DNA of 64,000 nt, taken from an uncultured Eubacteriales bacterium. GTDB lineage: Bacteria; Bacillota; Clostridia; Oscillospirales; Acutalibacteraceae. Location: positions 121,834 through 185,833 of the forward strand of contig CAKSHH010000003.1 of assembly GCA_934456435.1 (NCBI GenBank). The letters are read 5' to 3'. The notes below the pieces were generated by a model that saw nothing but the letters and a program-made list of their open reading frames with translations, had not been told where the DNA came from and searched no databases. Of this stretch, positions 40,844-48,461 are shown in pieces; the first letter of the stretch is position 1, and each line of letters starts with the position of its first letter. The translations under genes were made by a program, and so were the position numbers.

Positions 40844-42691
40844 TTAGACGAAATCATAATCAAATTTCATTGAAAGTTTAATGCTGCCGCCCAAAATGTC
40901 GTTGACACAATCAGGATCCCAGCCTTCGAGCCACATTACTACCGTATACTTATGGTAGCTGCCGGCCTTTGTGAGAATGTCTTTATCCTGCATAACCGTT
41001 GAATTGTTTATAAACAGCTTGTCATCCTCACTATACTTGTCATTTATATCAAATTCGTTGGTTGTACCCTTCTTCGGCTTTGCGTAGATAGTGGGCTCAC
41101 CGCCGTCTCTGATAACCATTATTCTGACCGCCTCGTCCGCGTCAAGCTTAACCGATTCAATACGAAGGTTTGCTGTGTAGCTGACATCAACGTCGCCGAC
41201 ATTCTTTACATAGAATGTGTAGGCAAAGAACTCTTTACCGTTTGAACGGTTATGCGAACCGTCAATGCTGTCAAGTTCGCTTGCAGACGGAAGCCATGTG
41301 TATGTGCAGTCGCCCATATCGTCACAGCTCGCACCGCTGAGAACCGCGGTCATATCTGTAAACTCTTTCGACTCCGAAAGAAGCAGACCTCTTGTCGCCT
41401 CGGATTTGTTGATCATTGCCGTGAAATCACCTGTATCGGTAACATTCGTCTTATTCTCGATAATCTCGCGAACACTCGTTACCTCGCTGATGCTTGTAAC
41501 AGGAACAATTGTCGTTACCTCGACCTCTTTGATGATCTCCTTGATAACTTCAACTTCCTTGATGACTTCCTTAATGACTTCCTTGATTTCCTCGATCTCC
41601 TTAATGCTTGTTACTTCGCTGATGCTTGTAACCACACTCGGAACCTCAACAATATTTGTAATATCGCTGTATCGAGTAATGTCACTGTATCTTGTAATAT
41701 CGCTATATCTCGTGATATCACTATAACGGGTTACATCATTAAATCTTGTAACGTCGTTGTAGCGTGTTATGTCGCTGTATCTTGTAATATCGCTATATCT
41801 CGTGATATCACTATAACGGGTTACATCATTAAATCTTGTAACATCGTTGTAACGTGTAACATCGCTTACTCTTGTCACGTCACTCACTCTCGTAACATCG
41901 CTGACACGTGTTACGTCACTGTACCTTGTGATGTCGCTGTATCGTGTTATGTCATTATAACGTGTAACATCATTGTAACGGGTTACGTATGTCGGAACCT
42001 CACTGAGTCTTGTGATATCGCTGTAACGCGTAATGTCGCTGTACCTTGTGACATCGCTGTAACGGGTTATCTCAACCGGTCTGATGCTTGTAACTTCTTT
42101 TTCAACCGTGTTGATTATTGTCTCAATTCTCTCGACTCTCTGCTCAATAACCCTTGTTATCTCCTGGATTCGCTGCAAGCGTGTTATACGAACACTCGTG
42201 ACTTCTCGAACAGAAGTAACCTCTCTTGCCGTCGATGTCGGTCTGTCGCCGATATCAATGTCCGCACCGAGAATTTTCTCGATTTCTTCCTTGATATGTC
42301 TGAGTCTTTCCTTTATAAAGCTGATCTGACCCGGAGTAAGATCAAGATCATTGAGCGCGGTGCTTATCGCCTGGGTCTCCTTGTCCATGTTGTCAACAAC
42401 TTTTTTCAAATCCTCAAAGTTGTTGATATCCGGAACATCATAAAGCGACATATTCTTAATTGCTTCATTGTACTTGTTCGCTTCATTTATGTACGCGGAG
42501 CATCCGAACATTACGGAAAGGAAAAGCAAAAGAAGAACAAGAACAATGAGGAGAATCCTGATAACGGCTTCTCTCTTCTTGACCTTTTTAGTCTCTCTCT
42601 TCACGCCGTATCGGCTCATGCGGTCCTGCTCCGAAGCAGAAGCGTTGCCGGAAAACTGATTTTTCTTATCTTTCTTAGCCAAGCCGATCAC
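40844..42691 (-). CDS. Membrane protein with TRYSDI-type hexapeptide array and AWF-protein-like C-terminal domain
   Basis: 615 residues. A cytoplasmic head and one strong span (about residues 45-65, IRILLIVLVLLLLFLSVMFG) are followed by a coiled coil (about 70-145) and helical segments with VTSVR and ITR. From about residue 210 to 347 there are over 20 hexads of the form (I/V)TR-Y/F-(S/N)-D, as in ITRYSDITRYNDVTR. A coiled coil rich in KEVIKE follows, then a beta domain of about 200 residues with a C-terminus shared with SipW-dependent protein 5 (MWLEGWDPDCVNDILGGSIK). No AWF cleavage site, so it stays in the membrane: a candidate anchor or base for the fibre. Confidence 0.8.
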   Translation of the reverse strand: MIGLAKKDKKNQFSGNASASEQDRMSRYGVKRETKKVKKREAVIRILLIVLVLLLLFLSVMFGCSAYINEANKYNEAIKNMSLYDVPDINNFEDLKKVVDNMDKETQAISTALNDLDLTPGQISFIKERLRHIKEEIEKILGADIDIGDRPTSTAREVTSVREVTSVRITRLQRIQEITRVIEQRVERIETIINTVEKEVTSIRPVEITRYSDVTRYSDITRYSDITRLSEVPTYVTRYNDVTRYNDITRYSDITRYSDVTRVSDVTRVSDVTRVSDVTRYNDVTRFNDVTRYSDITRYSDITRYSDITRYNDVTRFNDVTRYSDITRYSDITRYSDITRYSDITNIVEVPSVVTSISEVTSIKEIEEIKEVIKEVIKEVEVIKEIIKEVEVTTIVPVTSISEVTSVREIIENKTNVTDTGDFTAMINKSEATRGLLLSESKEFTDMTAVLSGASCDDMGDCTYTWLPSASELDSIDGSHNRSNGKEFFAYTFYVKNVGDVDVSYTANLRIESVKLDADEAVRIMVIRDGGEPTIYAKPKKGTTNEFDINDKYSEDDKLFINNSTVMQDKDILTKAGSYHKYTVVMWLEGWDPDCVNDILGGSIKLSMKFDYDFV

Positions 42692-42694
42692 TCC

Positions 42695-43441
42695 TTAGTT
42701 GATTTGTTTTTCTTTTATCGCGTCGCCGTAATACGGTCCGGTGAACTGATCCGCTCCCATCTTGTTGAGAAGATCAAACATCTCTTTCGACTCTATTCCG
42801 TCGACTCTGACCTGCGCGTCGATTTTCTTGCAGAAATCAATAATTCCCTGAACGGTATTCTGCACCTTTTCACTCGTCATAATTCCGTCGAGCAGGCTCT
42901 TGTGAAGCCCTATGTAATCAACGTCGTAGTGAGCAAGGTGGGAAAGCGACGTATATTCAAGTCCGAAATCGTTAATCGAAACCTTGAGTCCCATCTCCCT
43001 GAAAGCCGTAATGTTTTCAATAACCTGATCCTTGACGGCTTCCAATATGCTTTCGTTGATGTCAAAGCAGAATCTGTCAGGGGAAACATTATGTTTGTCA
43101 AGAATTTTTTTAACCTGATTTACAAAATTCTTTTTTGCAAAGCTTTTAACGGATATCTCCACTATAATTGAGTTCAGATCAGCCTCTCTCGCCTCGCAGC
43201 GCTTTATGGCCTCACACGCTTCTTCAATCTCCCAAAGGTTAAGCTGAACAATCTGGTTCGATTTCTCAGCCACCGGAACAAAGAGCTTCGGAAGCATAAC
43301 TCCCATTACCTTGTCGTTAATAAGCATGGATATTTCGTAGTCTATCGCCATATTCAAATGTATGTCGAACACCGGTCTGTATCTCAGTTCGAGGGTTCTC
43401 AGTCTGCTGCCGGATCCGGTATTTTTCTTGTTATCTGCCAT
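42695..43441 (-). CDS. EAL-domain protein, probably catalytically inactive
   Basis: 248 residues, a single EAL-type domain without signal or GGDEF. The active-site residues are altered: EAL reads EIS (DYEISM), the VNVS-type motif reads VEIS, EITES reads DINES, DDFG reads NDFG and the catalytic Lys region LKID reads IGLH. It should not hydrolyse c-di-GMP; it may bind it or a protein partner. First gene of the gene train, 3 bp upstream of the hexapeptide-array gene, so its likely job is to tell the surface system about c-di-GMP level (inference). Confidence 0.88.
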   Translation of the reverse strand: MADNKKNTGSGSRLRTLELRYRPVFDIHLNMAIDYEISMLINDKVMGVMLPKLFVPVAEKSNQIVQLNLWEIEEACEAIKRCEAREADLNSIIVEISVKSFAKKNFVNQVKKILDKHNVSPDRFCFDINESILEAVKDQVIENITAFREMGLKVSINDFGLEYTSLSHLAHYDVDYIGLHKSLLDGIMTSEKVQNTVQGIIDFCKKIDAQVRVDGIESKEMFDLLNKMGADQFTGPYYGDAIKEKQIN

Positions 43442-43578
43442 ATTGCGACACTCTCCATCTGTGTAAAATCCGCTGAAAAGCTTTCAGTCTTGTGGCCAAA
43501 AAAGTACAAAATACAACATCTTGTGCATTTATGCAAAAGGGGGCACTTGTCCCATTGACGCACTTTTACATATATATT

Positions 43579-43607
43579 ACTTTAACATATTTACAAAGGT
43601 TCGTCAA
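43579..43607 (-). promoter_or_regulatory. Promoter of the surface-system gene train
   Basis: Minus strand: TTGACG (43602-43607), 17-bp spacer, TAAAGT (43579-43584), giving a leader of about 130 nt before the EAL gene. The leader has a CTGAAA/TTTCAG hairpin (43471-43485). No internal promoter as good is seen until the genes end at 22225, though weaker ones are possible. Confidence 0.68.
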
Positions 43608-43686
43608 TCATTTTTTTAATAAAATATTCAAAAAATATTTAAAAATAAAACAGGAAAAAAATATCAATTCAAAAGATTTTTTCCGT

Positions 43687-44652
43687 TTACTTTATTCCGC
43701 ACTGGTTTTTTACGGTAAACATTGCTTGAGAAACTGCCAAAATCTTTCTGCTTATTTCTTCGGGAATTTTTGATTCATTCTTTATATAATTTACAAAGTC
43801 TTTTGCTTCTTCTCTCATCAAAATATGTTTTTCGATTTCTCCGACAAGCTGCTCTGTTTTTCCGTCGGAATAGTGTACGGAAACATCCGTAAGCTTTGAA
43901 ATCGAGCCGAGCTTCATTGTGCCCTTGTCTCCGACAATCTGCGAACCGCATTGATCCTGACCGATCTTTGAATATGTAAGTGTGACCTGCATATCTTCGT
44001 AATCAAGTATTGCGGTTCCGTATCCGTCCGCACCGCTCTCAACAAAGCCCGCAGAAGAAATTATCTTTTTCGGAACACCGAAAAAATCTATCGCAGGATA
44101 GAAGCAATAAATTCCGAGATCACGCAAGCATCCTGTTTTCATTTCCGGATTAAAAATGTTTGGATTTTCTCCGCGCAGTAATGCAGGATACTTTGAAGAA
44201 AGCTGAGAAAAATCGAAATGAGCCGTCGATATTTTTCCGAGTGACTCAAGCTTGCTTTTTATAAGCTCACGCTGAGAAAGGTGCAGCATCATAATTGCTT
44301 CGGTATAGACCAGACCCTTTTCTTTCGCAAGCTTGCTGAGCTCCATAAATTCGTCGGGAGTTATCGTTATGGGCTTTTCGCAAAGAACGTGCTTTCCGTT
44401 TTCAAGCATCAATTTACTTTGTGAATAGTGCAGAAAATTCGGGCTTGCAATGTAAACAGCGTCAATGTCGCTTTTTGCAAATTCTTCAAGCTCCGTAAAA
44501 ACAGGAATCTCACCGAATTTTTCACAAAAAATTTTTCCTTTTTCATACGAGCGCGAATACATTGCCGAGAAAACAAATCCGTCAACAAGCTTCGCTCCTT
44601 TTACAAATTCCTCGGCAATCCATCCGGAACCGATAACACCGAATTTTATCAT
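43687..44652 (-). CDS. Gfo/Idh/MocA-family oxidoreductase
   Basis: 321 residues. N-terminal Rossmann motif IKFGVIGSGWIAEEF (GxGxxA form) and the family motif VLCEKPITITPDEF with the catalytic Lys in EKP. A C-terminal alpha/beta domain follows. Such enzymes use NAD(P) on sugars, inositols or related compounds; the substrate cannot be told. AAAGAGG precedes the ATG. It is downstream of the rlmB/P-type-ATPase-like genes but separated by a terminator hairpin. Confidence 0.88.
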   Translation of the reverse strand: MIKFGVIGSGWIAEEFVKGAKLVDGFVFSAMYSRSYEKGKIFCEKFGEIPVFTELEEFAKSDIDAVYIASPNFLHYSQSKLMLENGKHVLCEKPITITPDEFMELSKLAKEKGLVYTEAIMMLHLSQRELIKSKLESLGKISTAHFDFSQLSSKYPALLRGENPNIFNPEMKTGCLRDLGIYCFYPAIDFFGVPKKIISSAGFVESGADGYGTAILDYEDMQVTLTYSKIGQDQCGSQIVGDKGTMKLGSISKLTDVSVHYSDGKTEQLVGEIEKHILMREEAKDFVNYIKNESKIPEEISRKILAVSQAMFTVKNQCGIK

Positions 44653-44683
44653 AACAAAACCTCTTTCTTCATCATTTAAACAA

Positions 44684-44712
44684 ATGGGGCTGTGCTAATG
44701 CGACAGCCCCAT
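44684..44712 (-). terminator. Terminator between P-type-ATPase-like and oxidoreductase genes
   Basis: Arms ATGGGGCTGT/ACAGCCCCAT. Minus strand then reads TTGTTT, a weak T-run. Confidence 0.7.
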
Positions 44713-44723
44713 TAAAAATTTTT

Positions 44724-47462
44724 TTACTTTTCGGAATTGCTGAAGCTTGCAACCTTTACGATTCCGATAAATCCAAACGTCACAAGAATCTGCATCAGCA
44801 AGACAAAGATTTCCGGCAAATCACATATAACATTCATCGCCGAAAGTATCAGTACAATTATAAATCCCATCAGCGTTCCGATAATCGAAAGCAGTCCGGA
44901 AACCTTAAACATTTGACGGAGAGTTGAGGCAAGACAGAGACTCTTCATAAATGTATACGGCGTTCCGTCGTGAATAGCAGCCGCACGCGATGACATTTTC
45001 GGACGGGATTTGTATTTCTTGAAAATTCTTCCCGAAGACGAATTTAGAATCTTGATATTGTTAAGCCGCATATCGTAGCAGCTTGAAATCATAGCTTCGG
45101 TAACATTCGGGTCACAGTTCCTAACGAGAATGCTTACTCCGCTGTCGCGAAGCTTTTTGAGATAAGGTCTGATCTGTTCGTTCGGCGCATAGTCAACAAC
45201 AATCATTGCCGCCAGTTTGTGAGCGATTCCGAGGTACATAACCTCGTGTCCGGCAATCAGGTATCTGTCCTCGTCTACCGTTTCGGGAATTTCAATGTTG
45301 TGATTAACCATCATCAGTCTGTTTCCGAGAACAACTTTCTGACCGAATATCCAACCGGAAATTCCCTGCTTCTCTTCATAGCTGAACGACTTGACCGCCG
45401 GAAGAATATCGCGCCTGTTTACAACGACCTGATCAAACACTCCCGTGAGAGGTCCTCCCGAACGTATAACCATTGCGGCGGCGTAAAGCATCGCGTCATC
45501 GAGACGAACATTTTTAAAGTCCTTGAAGCCGTGCATGGTGCAGGCTTTCTGATCAAACAGATCCTTGCTGTCAAGAATAACCACGTTTGTTCTGCAAAGC
45601 TCGTTCACAGCCTCCTGACAGGATATCATTCCGCCGTCCTTGTTAAACTTCTGGTTTATCCAGCTCAGCGGAAGCTCATAAAGCAAAGTCGCGTACGCAG
45701 GAATACACATCGAAAACGTTATTGAAAACGCTGCGAATCCCGTTGCAAAATCGCGTTTGACCGCCCAGGCAACGGCAAGATTTATCAGCGCAAAAATTGC
45801 GACGGCAGGAAGCAAAATTCTTGTCGCCCTGTCCGCGGCAGTCTCGCTCATACAAAGCTCGATCAAACGCGCCGGGAATTTTGTCTTACAGGAAAATCTT
45901 ATTCGCGGACTTGTGTTTTTAACATTCTTTGCAAGCTCGACAGCATCCTTGTCGTCGGAAATTCCCTCAATACTGTAGAGCTTGTCGCGGTTATCTCCCG
46001 TGCACATTTCCATTGCGTCAATCGTTCTTGAGTGGACAATATAATTGTTTACCTCTCCCGTCAGCAGGAGAACGATTCCTGCGCCCGAAAAAACGCTGAC
46101 CGTGTTGCTGTCGGCGAAGTAAAAAATAAGCATCAAAAGATTTTGGAAAAAGCAAATCAAAGCCGAAAGAGAAATCATCGTGTTTATATTTATCTTCTTT
46201 CTCTTGAGCATTTCAATGCTGTTGACTATCGTCTGATTTGCAACGATAAGTCCGAGACAGAGCAAAACAAAATTAGAAAAAATTGTAAGTATTCTGTCAC
46301 CGGCAATCGTCGTTGACGACGCAGAAAAAATGCTGACAAGAATCGTCGCCGCAAGAATCGCCGAAAGGCCGACAATTTTGTTAAGTGATTTTTTCTTTTG
46401 CGTGTTCAGGTATCTTATAACCCGTCTTGAATCCTTTGTCTGAGAATATTCGATTCCGACAAAGTTTTCGGATTCTTTTCTGCGCGGTCTTTCCTCGCTC
46501 GCGGCAAACAGCTCTCCGATACGGCTGCTTTCTGGATCCATTCCGTAAGGGTCGTTATTTTCTTCCTTATCTATGAGCGCAAATTTGCTGATCTTTTCTT
46601 TGCGTTTTTCAAAGAGTTCTTTTTCGGCTTCGCTCTCGTCGATCTGAGTCGGAGTATTATCCTCAGTATCCATTCCCGTGAAAACAATCTGTCCGTCAAG
46701 CTCGGCAGTTCTGATCTTATCCTTAAAATCGCTGCCCGTTTTCTCGGTGCTCTCCGAAACGGATTCATCCTCAAGTACATCGTCGGCGGACATAATTATC
46801 GGAGCGCCCTCCAAATCCTCCTGCGCCTCACCCTTTTTCATAACAATACCGGGCTTCTCAATATACATCTCTTTGGTTGCGCCGAGATCGGGAAGAGTTT
46901 TTGTCTTCTCTTCCTCGCGGAAAATTATCTCCTCGCCGTTCCCGTCCTCATCCGAAAAATCGTCGTCCGATTCATCCTCTTCGAGTTCAAAGCGTTCCTC
47001 TTTTTCTTCGGGAACGTTTTTAAATGAGTCAAACAGCTTCTTTCCGCCGTCCTTAACCTTTTCGGCAAGGGAAGTGAAGGTTTTTTTCAGCGAACCAAGC
47101 GGATTTTCCTTTTTCGGTTCGGCAACGCCGTTCATTATATCGCGGAGCTTTTCGTCCGCATCCGCGACTTCATGCTCTTCGGAAATGTCGAAAACGTGCG
47201 GCTCCTCGACAGCCTTTGTTTCAGGCTCTTCGGCAACTGCCGTTTCAGGTTCCTCGGCAGTCGGTGTTTCTTCCGGTTCCTCGGCAGGCTCCTGATCGTC
47301 CTCCAGCTTTTCAAGCTGTTTACCCCTGTCGGTCAGCTCCAGAAGACGGTCAATGTCCTCCTTGGACCAGTTCCTGGCGTTTGTCTCGCCGCCGTTTTTT
47401 TCCTTTATGCTTTCGATGAGCTCCATAAGCTGTTCATTGTTAAGTTCTGACAAGGTTCTCAC
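44724..47462 (-). CDS. P-type-ATPase-like membrane protein lacking catalytic motifs
   Basis: 912 residues. Residues 1-350 are acidic and low-complexity (AEEPEETPTAEEPETAVAEE), probably disordered. Then come about 8 spans and a cytoplasmic region ordered like a P1B ATPase. The conserved CPC-type membrane motif reads SMCIPAYATLLYE, the DKTGT phosphorylation loop reads VVILDSKDLFD (about residue 628), ISGWIFGQKVVLGNRLMM still matches the nucleotide domain, and the TGDN motif reads RNCDPN. It should be inactive as a pump and may be a regulator or a metal/ligand sensor. Start ambiguous: a GTG at 47462 overlaps the rlmB stop, but the SD (GGGGTGAG) better fits TTG 47453. Confidence 0.75.
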   Translation of the reverse strand: MRTLSELNNEQLMELIESIKEKNGGETNARNWSKEDIDRLLELTDRGKQLEKLEDDQEPAEEPEETPTAEEPETAVAEEPETKAVEEPHVFDISEEHEVADADEKLRDIMNGVAEPKKENPLGSLKKTFTSLAEKVKDGGKKLFDSFKNVPEEKEERFELEEDESDDDFSDEDGNGEEIIFREEEKTKTLPDLGATKEMYIEKPGIVMKKGEAQEDLEGAPIIMSADDVLEDESVSESTEKTGSDFKDKIRTAELDGQIVFTGMDTEDNTPTQIDESEAEKELFEKRKEKISKFALIDKEENNDPYGMDPESSRIGELFAASEERPRRKESENFVGIEYSQTKDSRRVIRYLNTQKKKSLNKIVGLSAILAATILVSIFSASSTTIAGDRILTIFSNFVLLCLGLIVANQTIVNSIEMLKRKKININTMISLSALICFFQNLLMLIFYFADSNTVSVFSGAGIVLLLTGEVNNYIVHSRTIDAMEMCTGDNRDKLYSIEGISDDKDAVELAKNVKNTSPRIRFSCKTKFPARLIELCMSETAADRATRILLPAVAIFALINLAVAWAVKRDFATGFAAFSITFSMCIPAYATLLYELPLSWINQKFNKDGGMISCQEAVNELCRTNVVILDSKDLFDQKACTMHGFKDFKNVRLDDAMLYAAAMVIRSGGPLTGVFDQVVVNRRDILPAVKSFSYEEKQGISGWIFGQKVVLGNRLMMVNHNIEIPETVDEDRYLIAGHEVMYLGIAHKLAAMIVVDYAPNEQIRPYLKKLRDSGVSILVRNCDPNVTEAMISSCYDMRLNNIKILNSSSGRIFKKYKSRPKMSSRAAAIHDGTPYTFMKSLCLASTLRQMFKVSGLLSIIGTLMGFIIVLILSAMNVICDLPEIFVLLMQILVTFGFIGIVKVASFSNSEK

Positions 47463-48229
47463 CCCTTTGCTTTGATTCCCGACCGCTGTCTTGCGACCTC
47501 ATACATAAGCACACCCGCCGCAACGGAAGCGTTGAGAGAATTTATTTTGCCTTTCATCGGCAAAGAAACAACAAAGTCACATTTTTCTTTGACAAGGCGG
47601 CTGATTCCCTTGCCCTCGGAACCGATGACAAGACCAACTCCGCCGTCGTAGTCCACGCCGCACCAGCTTTCGCCGTCCATATCCGCGCCGTAGAACCATA
47701 TTCCTTTTTCCTTGAGCTCCTCCATTGTCTGAGCTATATTGGCAACCCTGACAACGGGAACATACTCGACCGCACCTGCCGACGCCTTTCCGACAACATA
47801 GCTCAGCGACGCGTTCCTCCTCTTGGGAATAATCACTCCGTGCACTCCCGTGGCTTCCGCGGTTCTGAGTATCGCGCCGAGATTGTGCGGATCCTCAAGC
47901 TCGTCGCATACAATAACGAAAGGCTTTTCCCCGCGCTCCTGTGCAAGTGCAAACACGTCGTCCATGCTCGCATATTCGTGGGATGCCGCATAAGCCGCAA
48001 CGCCCTGGTGAGTAGCCGAATTACAAATCTGGTCAAGCTTTTTTCTGTCAACCTCTTTGATAACGATTCCGAGATCGCGGCACTTGGCAAGTATCTGACC
48101 GATCGAGCCGTTGCGTTCGCCCTTGGTAACGAGCAGGGTGTCAATCGCTCTGCCGCTCCTGAGTGCCTCCGACACGGCGTTTCTTCCTATTATAAGATCA
48201 TCACGTTCTGTACGTTTTTCTGTATCCAT
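47459..48229 (-). CDS. rlmB: 23S rRNA (guanosine-2'-O-)-methyltransferase RlmB/TrmH family
   Basis: 256 residues. N-terminal substrate-binding domain (IIGRNAVSEALRSGRAI) and SPOUT methyltransferase domain with the knot motifs CDELEDPHNLGAILRTAEATG, GLVIGSEGKGISRLV and LPMKGKINSLNASVAAGVLM. It methylates G2251 of 23S rRNA in the E. coli case. ATG 48229 (MDTEKRTERDD) has GAGGGC before it; the frame is open far upstream, but without such a start. It overlaps the next gene by 4 bp. Confidence 0.92.
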   Translation of the reverse strand: MDTEKRTERDDLIIGRNAVSEALRSGRAIDTLLVTKGERNGSIGQILAKCRDLGIVIKEVDRKKLDQICNSATHQGVAAYAASHEYASMDDVFALAQERGEKPFVIVCDELEDPHNLGAILRTAEATGVHGVIIPKRRNASLSYVVGKASAGAVEYVPVVRVANIAQTMEELKEKGIWFYGADMDGESWCGVDYDGGVGLVIGSEGKGISRLVKEKCDFVVSLPMKGKINSLNASVAAGVLMYEVARQRSGIKAKG

Positions 48230-48461
48230 AGTTGCCCTCAATTCTAAGTAACCGCTGATTACCTGATATAATTGATTTATTGTAACATACATCGGGGACA
48301 AAATACAAGACAAAACGTCTTTTATTTTCAAAGTTCCGCTAAAAGTTATTCCCAAATGATTTTTCTTTTCGACCTGTTTTTTCCGTTTGCGGTTATAAAA
48401 TGTAATAAGGGCAACACGAGGCAAATTGCCTTAAGAAATTATTTGTTCGGGAGAATTTATT

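Noticed and set aside
41650..42060. CRISPR-like array (regularly spaced 18-bp DNA repeats)
   Set aside because: Repeats are in-frame codons of the hexapeptide protein with no unique spacers; no cas genes nearby.
41252..43171. 639-codon plus-strand open frame opposite the hexapeptide-array gene
   Set aside because: Antisense shadow caused by the repetitive TRYSDI codons; no SD and no protein family recognised.
43442..43571. c-di-GMP (GEMM) riboswitch upstream of the EAL gene
   Set aside because: The leader has small hairpins, but none of the conserved GEMM-I or c-di-GMP-II core sequences.
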